A stretch of DNA of 64,000 bases from Phoenix dactylifera. Lineage: Eukaryota; Streptophyta; Magnoliopsida; Arecales; Arecaceae. Positions 1 through 8,766 of this stretch are shown here, piece by piece. The DNA lies in the NCBI RefSeq assembly GCF_009389715.1, contig NW_024067823.1, forward strand, positions 372,001 to 436,000, written 5' to 3'. The notes under the pieces are model-generated. The model saw only the letters and a list, made by a program, of their open reading frames with translations. It ran no database searches and was not told the DNA's origin. The first letter of the stretch is position 1. Every line of letters begins with the position of its first letter. A program made the translations under genes and the position numbers.

Positions 1-1061
1 TTTTTATTTAATTATATTTTGATCGTGTTGGCTTGTGGTTGGTAGTGTGATGGATGCATGTATGTGTATAACTTATACCTGCATAATTAAATTTATGGAT
101 GTGGTGGTATGGACTAACCATGTTATAGTGATTGCCCTGTCACGGGCTGGAAATGTGACCATGGTTAGTCTAGGTCGGATAAAGTGGAAAAGGGAATGGA
201 TGTGTGTTTGTGAATTGATTAAATGAACAGGGACTTTGGGCTTATCTCGTTATTATTGATTGCCCCATCACAGGCTGGAAATGTGATATTATCGATTACC
301 CTGTCACAGGCTGGAAATGTGATACTATCGATTGCCCCGTCACAGGCTGGAAATGTGACACTATCGATTGCCCCGTCACAGGCCAGAAATGTGATACTAT
401 CGATTGCCCCGTCACGGGCCGGAAACGTGATCGGGATGTAGCCCAAAGTCGGAAAGATAATTGATCCGGATCAAGTTAACATGAAATGAAAAGAAAAAGC
501 ATTGAAAACAGTCATAGTGATTTATAAGCTATATATACTATATCATTCTTATGTGGCTGGACTTTCATTGATGTTTGACGTATAATTATGGGCTTTCATT
601 GATGCTTGATGTACATAATTATATTGATTATTTGAGTCTTTTGGAAACTGCTTATGATTTCATGAAATGTGCATCGATTTGTCGTGGTTTTCAAATTCTT
701 AGTATTATTGTGTTGGTATGGATGTATAGGGATTCTTACTGGGCTGTAAAGCTCACCCCCCCCCCTCTTCTTCTTTTTTTTTACCAGAGTTGCAGGATGC
801 ATAGATTTGGATGGGATGGGCGCAGAATTATTAGTTAGTTTGTTTATCCTTCTTTGATGTCGATGAACATTTGAAGACTTTGTAATTGAACCAATTTGTT
901 TATTTGGACATGTCGGATTTGTCTATTTGAATTATTAAATTAGTTGTGGATTTATTGGAATTTTTGTTAATCATAGGCCTTGCATGATCTTTAGGGCACT
1001 GCTCTAGGGCTCATGCGGCCGGTCGCGTACCGGACCCGGGTGCTGGGTTCGGGGCGTGACA
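1..1061 (+). repeat. 5' LTR of the gypsy element (3' half only)
   Basis: This is the right-hand half of the 5' LTR. It ends CGTGACA, is followed after 3 bases by a primer binding site, and repeats at 32491-33565 with few differences. About 1 kb of the LTR start lies left of the window: the 3' LTR totals about 2075 bp once its insertion is removed. The LTR carries a 36-bp tandem repeat block at 258-437 and a short C homopolymer near 756. Confidence 0.92.
258..437 (+). repeat. 36-bp minisatellite in the gypsy 5' LTR, 5 copies
   Basis: There are five head-to-tail copies, starting at 258, 294, 330, 366 and 402, with a lone related copy at 130-165. Each copy contains TCACA and TGTGA (or TCACG and CGTGA) as an inverted pair about 9 bases apart. 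The same block is at 32749-32928 in the 3' LTR. Confidence 0.9.
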
Positions 1062-1064
1062 GAG

Positions 1065-1076
1065 TGGTATCAGAGC
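1065..1076 (+). other. Primer binding site (initiator tRNA-Met type)
   Basis: TGGTATCAGAGC lies three bases after the LTR end. It is the standard PBS complementary to the 3' end of initiator tRNA-Met in plant LTR retrotransposons. Confidence 0.93.
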
Positions 1077-1214
1077 TTAAGGTTTAGGTATCCTAAGGTT
1101 TAGGTTCAGACGAGTGTGAGTGGGGGGAAAAATATCTAATGACTTATTAAAGTACCCTCTAGATATATTTTCTTTGCAATCTTAAAATGTTAAAAGTAAC
1201 TTGTGTAGGTTGAT

Positions 1215-4061
1215 ATGGCACGAGGGAGTGGACGTGGGCGTAATAGGAGGCCGACTCACTTTGCCGATGGCTCCGCTGCTTGGACGCCCTCCGAACAACA
1301 AGAAGGTGCTCCACCCTCGCCGGCCAGGAGTATGCACCCGCAGGAACAGCACGTCAACCCTATTGGTAGTGCTTTGGAGATGGGAACCCCGGAAACTCCA
1401 AGGACAGGAACCTCGGGTGAGCCTGGAATTCAGCCTAATGAACCACTGAGTGCTTCTTAGATGATGCAAACAATGATGCAACAACAAGCTACTTCCCGTT
1501 CGGACATGATGAGAATGATGGAGATGCAACAACGCTTCATGGAACAGCAGCAACAATTTATGCAGCAACAGTTACAACATCAGCAGCAACAGGTGACTCC
1601 TCAGTACCTACAGGGGGCTACGAGTCGGCAGGAGCATCATGTTAGTTTGGCAGAATTCAAAAAGTTTGCACCTTCAGCTTTTAAAGGCACTTCTGACCCT
1701 TTAGAGGCTGAGACTTGGCTGAATGAAATGGAAAAGGTTTTCAATGCTCTGAGATGCCCTGACGAGGATAGGGTTACTTTTGCTACATTTATGCTGCTGG
1801 GAGAAGCGGATATTTGGTGGAATGTGGAAAGAGGAAAGATGGGACAGAACGCTACATCTTTGACTTGGGAAGGATTTAAGGAGCTTTTCCGTGACAAATA
1901 TATTCCTCAAAGCGTGAGACGGCAGAAATTTCGAGAGTTTATCCGGTTAGAGCAGGGGAATATGACGGTCGCAGAGTATGCTGCAAAGTTTGAGGAACTG
2001 GCCAGGTATGCCCCAGGACAGGTGGAGAATGAAAGAGAACGAGCTGAGAAGTTTGAAAGTGGACTTAGAGCCCGAATCAGACAACAGGTGTCTACCTTCG
2101 AGCTATCTTCCTACAAGGATGTGGTTAACAAAGCTTTGGTAGTTGAAAGGGGCTTAAATGATACTCAAGAAGAGAGGGAAAGAATTTTGAAAAAGAGGAA
2201 TAGACAAGCTGAGCTACAAAATAAACAGGGCAGAAATACTGAATCCAAGCCCAAGAAACAAACTACTGTGAATGATAAAACTCAGCACAAGGATACTGTA
2301 AAATGCTATAGATGTGGTGGCCCCCACTATCGAAGAGACTGTCACTGGTTTAATGGGAATTGTTTTTCATGTGGCCAACAGGGCCATAGGGCAGACACTT
2401 GTCCTAATCGCAGAGAGCAACAAACTCGACAGGCATCTCAGCCTATTCAGGGAGCTCCAACCAACCAAGCAACTCAGAATGAACAACAACGAGAAGGACA
2501 GCAGAGGCCTAGAACCCAGGGGCGAGTCTACGCTCTTACACAACACGACGCCGATGCCTCTAACACCGTGGTGACAGGTACAATTGAAATCTCATCCACG
2601 AATGCCTATATTTTGATTGATCCTGGAGCTACTCATTCTTTTGTATCTGCTGATTTTGTTGGAAGAAATAGTACATTGATTTCTTTGCCACTAGAGATTG
2701 AACTGTGTGTCTCCATACCTAATGAAGATATAATCTTAGTTAACTCTGTTTGCAAAGATTGTATCTTGAATATTGAAGGCAGGGAAATGAAAGTAGATTT
2801 ACTAGTCCTAGGGATGAAGGATTTCGACATGATCCTTGGGATGGACTGGTTGGCAGCATATCATGCCACTGTTGACTGCTTCGAGAAAACAGTAAAATTT
2901 TAAATTTCGGGTCAGCCAGAGTTTACTTTTAATGGCAACAGAATGTTACCTCCGCCAAAAGTAATTTCAGCCATACAGGCCAAGCGACTCCTTCGGAAAG
3001 GTGATGAAGGATTCTTAGCCATGGTAAAGGGCACCCAGCTGGAAGAACTCAAACTAGAAGACATTCCTATTGTGAGAGAATTTCCTGATGTCTTTCCAGA
3101 GGATTTGCCAGGATTACCCCCTGATAGAGAGGTTGAATTCTCCATTGATTTGATTCCTGGCACTGGACCGATTTCTAAGGCCCCATACCGGATGGCTCCA
3201 GCTGAATTAAAAGTGCTAAAGGAACAACTACAGGAGCTGTTGGATCAGGGTTTCATCAGGCCTAGTGTTTCTCCTTGGGGTGCCCCTGTATTATTTGTGA
3301 AAAAGAAAGATGGCAGTTTTCGGCTTTGCATTGATTATCGAGAAATAAATGGAGTAACAGTGCGGAACAAATACCTTTTACCGAGAATTGATGATTTGTT
3401 CGATCAGCTGCAAGGGGCACAAATCTTCTCAAAACTTGATCTATGCTCCGGATATCACTAGTTGAGAATAAGGGCTGAAGACATACCGAAGACAGCATTC
3501 AGAACTAGATATGGACACTATGAGTTTTTGGTTATGCCCTTCGGGTTAACAAATGCACCAGCGGCCTTTATGGATCTTATGAATCGGGTGTTCAAACCCT
3601 ACCTGGATCAATTTGTGGTAGTATTTATTGATGACATTCTAGTCTATTCAAAAAGTCCACAAGAGCATGAGGAGCATTTGAGGATAGTGTTACAAACTCT
3701 TAGAGAAAACAAGCTTTATGGCAAGTTGCAGAAATGTGAGTTCTGGTTAAACAGTATCACCTTTCTCGGGCACGTGATCTCTAAGGATGGCATCTCTGTC
3801 GACCCAAAGAAAGTAGAGGCAGTAGTTGATTGGAGTAGACCTACTAATGTGTCCGAGGTGCGCAGCTTTTTGGGAATGGCGGGATACTATCGGAGATTCG
3901 TTGAGGGATTCTCTCGTATTGCCACGCCTCTATCTCTGAATGGAAGGAGGATTGTGAGCAGAGTTTTCAGGAGTTGAAAAGACGATTGGTGACAGCTCCG
4001 ATATTGGCCCTTCCATCTGGATCAGGAGGCTTCAGCATCTATAGTGATGCATCACGCAAGG
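1215..4061 (+). pseudogene. gag-protease-RT of the gypsy element, broken by stops and split by an insertion
   Basis: A polyprotein frame starts at ATG 1215 and runs in one frame through in-frame stops at 1458 (TAG), 2901 (TAA) and 3459 (TAG). Gag comes first, with a Gln/Met-rich stretch near 1461-1600. Two zinc knuckles follow at about 2307-2402: the first (CYRCGGPHYRRDC) is one residue short of the canonical spacing, the second (CFSCGQQGHRADTC) is canonical. The aspartic protease motif at about 2618 reads DPG where the family has DSG, probably inactivating it. The RT carries FIDD near 3628. After ATPLS at about 3938 a small deletion with a frameshift moves the frame into the connection and RNase H region. 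At 4061 the frame is cut by the Sirevirus and resumes at 15682. The 3459 stop replaces a conserved Gln and fits a CAG to TAG transition. Confidence 0.9.
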
Positions 4062-4851
4062 TGTTGCCCAGATAGACAACCCAAGAGGGGGGGGGTGAAT
4101 TGGGTTTTAAAATAATTTTGCAATTAAAACATTTGAGGATGACTAATTAATACTTTTGCAAGATGATTAATTAGTTGCTATGTGCTGTGAGTGAAATGAG
4201 AGTGAGAGAGAGAGACACAAGCAATCACAAACACAATGTTTATAGTGGTTCGGAGCTATCCCTTGCTCCTACGTCCACTCCCCAAGTCTCACTTGGGAAT
4301 TCACTATAACCCTTTGGATTACAGCCGGTTGTTTTACAAGCTCACAACCCAACTTGTTGTTTTACGAGCTCACAACGAACTCGATCGGTTTTCCCAGGCT
4401 CACCGACTAGAACCACCCCGATTGTTTTCCCGGGATCACAATCGAACCCTTACACGTTGGTTTTACCCTCGGCTCACCAACCAACCTCTACACTCTTGAT
4501 TCAATCCCCTGATTGAATCAAGCAAAGACAAGATGGAAAGAACAAGGACAAACAGAAAAAACAGAGCTTCTAAAAAGCAGATATACAGCAATATAAACTA
4601 GAGAGAAGTTAAGAGCCCTCAAACACTTTTGAGTTGGAGTAGAGAAGGGCTTCTTGAACTGTGAGTCTCCTCTTGAATGTCTGGTCGACTTGAAGGCAGG
4701 AGGAGACTTCTTTTAAATGCTGGGAAGAGGTAGCTGGATGGAGTTAATGGCGCTCTTCCTTCTTTTCTGTTGAAAACCAGTTGGCAGAGATAGGATGCTT
4801 GATTTCTTTGAGTGGAATGGTGCTTGTTTTTCTTGCTACAGTCCTCTGTAG

Positions 4852-4859
4852 CTATTTAA
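4852..4859 (-). promoter_or_regulatory. Putative TATA box of the Sirevirus LTR
   Basis: TTAAATAG on the - strand lies about 90 bp downstream, in transcription direction, of the palindrome array. The same sequence is at 14495-14502 in the 5' LTR, where it would drive the element. Inferred from sequence and position only. Confidence 0.45.
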
Positions 4860-4948
4860 GCCATCCCCCACGGAAACTAGCCATTAGACACCTTTTTCTG
4901 CCCGTTCTGCACACTCTGCATATCCTGACAATATGTCCGTTGGGGTCG

Positions 4949-5856
4949 GAGTCGACTCGCGCGATCTAGAGTCGACTCGGCTGTAGCGGGAGTCGACTCA
5001 TGCTTTTCTGGTGTCGGCTCGGCAACTGTTCCGGATTTGAATTAAAGTGACCTCCGCGACTGGGAGTCGACTCGACTTAACCCGGAGTCGACTCGCCAAC
5101 TTTTGGAGCTGGCTTGCCATTTTCGGAGTCGGCTCATCCCATGAAGTCCGTGGAGCTAATTTTTCAACTTGGCCCACTCGAGTTGACTCGACAATCCTGG
5201 GAGTTGACTCGGCGCTCAGAGCCCGAACTCCCGATCTTCTGTCTTTTGGCTCGTCCAGTCTTGGAGTCGACTCGAACTATTCCAGAGTCGACTCGGCTCT
5301 CAGTTTCCGAAACACAGCCTTCTGCCTTTTTGATGTAGCGCTGCCTTGGAGTCGACTCGAGCTGTCTGGGAGTCGACTCGGCTCTCAGAGACAATAATTC
5401 GGTCTTCTGTCTTTTTGGGGTCGCGCTGTCTCGGAGTCGACTCACGCATTGCGGAAGTCGACTCGGATCTCAGAGTCCGAAAACTGCTCTCTGACTTTTG
5501 CCTTGTGTACCACTGAGAGTCGACTCTCGCTTTCTTTGAGTCGACCTGCCAACCATCGGAGTCGACTCGTGTTCCACAAGAGTCGACTCGAATCTCAGGG
5601 TCGAAAATCGCTCTCTAACTTTTCTGTTTGTAACTCCTTGGAGTCGACTCATACTACTCCGGAGTCGACTCGGTACTCATCAGAGTCGACTCGCGCACTT
5701 CAGGAGTCGACTCGCTGACAGGTTTTGAGTTGAGTCTTTCTGTTCGTCTGTCAGTTCTCAGTCGGAGTCGACTCGTAATGATCCGGAGTCGACTCGAGCC
5801 CGTGCCAGTGATTCTGATACGCTTGGAGTCGACTCGTAATATCCCGGAGTCGACTC
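4949..5856. repeat. Array of GAGTCGACTC palindromes in 21-bp register (3' LTR)
   Basis: About 21 exact copies of the 10-bp palindrome GAGTCGACTC are present, plus degenerate copies. Start positions fall in groups: 4949/4969/4990/5011, 5064/5085/5106/5126, 5180/5201, 5264/5285, 5349/5370, 5434/5455, 5517/5538/5559/5580, 5641/5662/5683/5704, 5765/5786 and 5826/5847. Within groups the step is 20-21 bp, nearly always 21. Successive groups from 5180 to 5517 are about 84 bp apart, four steps. The spacer sequences vary while the spacing does not. Confidence 0.93.
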
Positions 5857-6037
5857 GAGTCTCAGACTTTGGTTCAAACTGACTTCTTAACTTATCCAAA
5901 ATATCTTGAACCAAGTCTAGAAACACTTAGACAAGATTTTCACTGAAACACTCAATTGAATTCATTAGTAAACAAAAGATATACTCAATTGTTTGAGCTC
6001 ATCAAAATCAAATAGGGTTTTAATCAATCACTCCACA

Positions 6038-6055
6038 ATCTCCCCCTTTTTGATG
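6038..6055 (-). other. Polypurine tract of the Sirevirus-like element
   Basis: On the - strand a CATCAAAAAGGGGGAGAT tract directly precedes the 3' LTR start TGTGGAG. It primes plus-strand DNA synthesis in this class of element. Confidence 0.9.
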
Positions 6056-6190
6056 ATGACAAAACATTGAGTATATGTAAAGTGAATTGCTCAATAAACA
6101 AGAAAATGAAATCTATAAATGAATTCAAGTGTTTGGTTTTTTAATTTATCCAAACTTGAAAGGTGTGAAACAATAAATTTTGGAGTTAAA

Positions 6191-6602
6191 GCTCCCCCTT
6201 TCATTTGGAATTATATAAGCCTTCATGTCATGCACTCAATTGTTTGGCTTATATATATTTAATTATTTGACTTTCTTAAAAATTCAGATTCTCCCCCTCA
6301 ACATATGCATTCTACTTTGTTTTGATTCTCTGAATTTTCTTTTAATGCATTGAAGTTTTTGAACTGAAATTTTTGGTTTTTAGAGGGAAAATCTGTCAAT
6401 TTGTTCTTGAGTAGGATTCAACTAATCTCCGAATATCCCTCGAATAGATTCTGGAGATTACTCCATTAGGAGCCCCAACAGAGAGATAATGATCCTCGAG
6501 GTACCATATCCACTAAGAACAAATTATGTTTTAATTTTTGATTTCTTTTATGTTGATTCCATTTACATATCTATTAAATATTTCTTCCCCTTTTTGTCAT
6601 CG
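6191..6602 (-). repeat. Additional PPT-like tracts upstream of the 3' LTR
   Basis: On the - strand three more purine tracts resemble the PPT: GAAAGGGGGAGC at 6191-6204, TTGAGGGGGAGAATC near 6290-6303, and GATGACAAAAAGGGGAAGAA near 6583-6602. Reiterated PPT copies before the 3' LTR are a published Sirevirus hallmark. The rest of 6056-6761 is A/T-rich with no gene. Confidence 0.7.
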
Positions 6603-6761
6603 TATCAAAAAGGAAGTGAGTATAACACGCAATCAATTAGAGAGCAAATTGCACAAAATTGAAGAGAATATGTCTACTCATTGTATTGATGTGTATGTAA
6701 ATACATTTGTGAATACAATAAGTAAAGCAAAAGGAATACATGTCAAAATACAAAAAGATAT

Positions 6762-8222
6762 CTAAGGCTTTCTCAAGGAGGATGCGGCTCCCCAGGGCGT
6801 GCGCTCTGCAAGTAGTGTGACTGCATTGGTGACGTGCTCGAGCTGTCGGATAATGGCCGAGGTGGCCCTGCTATGTGTCGTATCGAGCTCGGTCACCGAC
6901 TGCTGAAGTGTGTCAAGCTTGGCGATGAGCACATTCGCCAAGCGCTCGGCCCCCTGGGTAGTGGTGCCCATGTCGTGTCGCATGTCATCGCGCATCTTCC
7001 GAGTGGTGCTCGTGACTTCGCTCATGCTGTGGAACTGGGCTTGGATCAGGAACCTTACATTGTAGATCTCTTCCCGCACATGGGCCGTCATCTCAGCCAC
7101 GGCTGACAGGGAAGGGACCAACGCTGAAGAAGGTGCAGGAGAAGGAGCAGGCACTGAACCCTGGAGCTCCCTAAGTAGGTCGTCCCGGAGATCTCTAACT
7201 ATCTCCTGCCGCAACTCCCGGAGCTGCTCAGGAGCGATCCGGACCTCCATGGGCTGAGTAGGTGGAGCTGAGGAGGGTCCGGCTGAGGTGGTGGGAGCAG
7301 AAGTGGAGGGAAAGGTAGGATAGTCTGAGTCTGGGTCAGGACTGGGGGAATGTCTGGTGGTATGTGTGGAGGTGGATGATTTCCTAACCCAGGTTCCCTC
7401 GACCTTCCGAAACCCCATCCTGTGTAGGGTTCCCGGATGCATGCGATCTGTCCATCGCAATGCGCGAGAGGGTTCCCCCTCAGGAATGGGAATCTCGGCC
7501 TCCCTAAATAGAAGAGGGAACATCATGCCATAGGGGAGGGTGAGCCTAGGTCTATCTAGTGGCTCACATAGGTATCTATACATCATCTCGGGAAAGTTGA
7601 TTGGGGTGTCCTGGAGGATGTAGAACATAAGAGCTAGGTCTCTCTCAGATATAAAATCGAAGCGGCCAGTCTTCGGAAAGAGGGACCTAGAGATGATACT
7701 CAAGAGGAGCCGCATCTCAACTGAAAGTGAGCTAGCGGACACCTCATCTAAGGGGGACTGAGGTGGATGTCCTAAAATGGCTGTAAGGGCCTCAGTCCTA
7801 TCCTCGGGATGTGTGGGAGCCACCCCTACTTGTGGAAGATGGAGGACCTGAGCAATGATATCCTCCGAAATGAACAATGGGACACCGACTACCGTACCCT
7901 CGATACCCCCATCGCCCCTATGGACGGTACCGTAGAACTCCCTAACTAGGCCAGGGTATGTGGGGAGATCTAGGGAACAAAAATACTCTAAGCCCTGGGC
8001 CCGCAGTCTCTCTCCTATAGTAAAGCCCTCCTGGGAGAGATAGTCGAAATCGACGTATCTTCTGGTGGAGACTGCCTTCCCGGCGCACGGCTTCGAGGGA
8101 ACCTCCCTCGGCAGGGAACGAGCCGGAGGTTGTGGCCTCGCGGGATCGTTCCGAGCCTTGGAACGCCGCTCGGCACCGGTCGCGGGTTGGGGTCTCTTCC
8201 GGACAACGGCTTTACGAGGCAT
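6762..8222 (-). CDS. Extra ORF in the Sirevirus env-like position, 486 residues
   Basis: An uninterrupted frame starts with ATG at 8222 and lies between pol and the 3' LTR, where Sireviruses often carry an env-like gene. Residues 1-55 are strongly basic (KAVVRKR, RRSKAR). Residues about 55-270 form a globular segment resembling the domain catalogued as putative plant transposon protein. Residues about 285-325 are Ser/Thr/Pro-rich. Residues about 330-480 look like a coiled coil. I see no signal peptide and no clear membrane span, so an envelope role is doubtful; a nucleic-acid-binding or structural role is equally possible. The frame is more G+C-rich than its surroundings and intact although pol is broken. 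Function unknown. Confidence 0.7.
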   Translation of the reverse strand: MPRKAVVRKRPQPATGAERRSKARNDPARPQPPARSLPREVPSKPCAGKAVSTRRYVDFDYLSQEGFTIGERLRAQGLEYFCSLDLPTYPGLVREFYGTVHRGDGGIEGTVVGVPLFISEDIIAQVLHLPQVGVAPTHPEDRTEALTAILGHPPQSPLDEVSASSLSVEMRLLLSIISRSLFPKTGRFDFISERDLALMFYILQDTPINFPEMMYRYLCEPLDRPRLTLPYGMMFPLLFREAEIPIPEGEPSRALRWTDRMHPGTLHRMGFRKVEGTWVRKSSTSTHTTRHSPSPDPDSDYPTFPSTSAPTTSAGPSSAPPTQPMEVRIAPEQLRELRQEIVRDLRDDLLRELQGSVPAPSPAPSSALVPSLSAVAEMTAHVREEIYNVRFLIQAQFHSMSEVTSTTRKMRDDMRHDMGTTTQGAERLANVLIAKLDTLQQSVTELDTTHSRATSAIIRQLEHVTNAVTLLAERTPWGAASSLRKP

Positions 8223-8399
8223 TTTGACCTAGGGAAGAGGAAGGAACCTAAAGAAGCGAGGAAGATGGACGGGAAAAACCTTAAGGTCGGCCGGAGACGC
8301 TCTAGGAGTCGGCTCTAGGGCTTGTGAACAGTGGCGGCGGTGAATAGAAGTGTTGAGTAAACGATGAAGTTAGGGTTAAAAAAGTCGGATCCCGACTGC

Positions 8400-8576
8400 G
8401 AGTCGACTCCTCTGAGTCGCGAGTCGACTCGACCTCGAGTCGACTCCAAAGTATGCGCGAGTCGACTCTCCTTATGCGCCTATTGACCTCGAGTCGACTC
8501 TCGACTGAATGCGAGTCGACTCCCCCTCTGCTGCCATCGATCTCGAGTCGACTCCCGTAAATGTGCGAGTCGACTC
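8400..8576. repeat. Second GAGTCGACTC palindrome array, internal to the Sirevirus
   Basis: Eight exact copies of the LTR palindrome lie upstream of the extra ORF (its start is at 8222 on the - strand). Steps include 21 and, repeatedly, 22 bp, with one of 16. The flanks 8223-8399 and 8577-8766 contain no gene I can support. Confidence 0.9.
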
Positions 8577-8766
8577 TCCGTTACGAGCCGACTCTGAAAC
8601 TTGCTCGAGTCGTCTCGAACTCTGGCACGCACCTAAAAATCATGCTATGTTCGTGCCGAATGAGGGAAAATCACTAAGTTATGATCTGATTTGATGATCA
8701 TTGTAAAGAAACTCTAAATTAGCCACAATCTAATCATCAAAATCAATGAACTAGTGGAAAATACCA

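Larger units (their letters stand above)
4062..6037 (-). repeat. 3' LTR of the Sirevirus-like element
   Basis: On the + strand the LTR starts TGTTGCCCAG and ends CTCCACA. It is nearly identical to 13707-15681. It contains a TATA-like box and the array of phased palindromes. Reading frames within it are by-products of the GAGTCGACTC repeats. Confidence 0.93.

Noticed and set aside
258..437. CRISPR-like array of 36-bp repeats
   Set aside because: Repeats are directly adjacent without unique spacers, and the context is a plant LTR.
5047..5926. Several 75-117-residue Ser/Thr/Arg-rich frames in the Sirevirus LTRs
   Set aside because: All six frames stay open because GAGTCGACTC repeats lack stop codons; no start context or domain.
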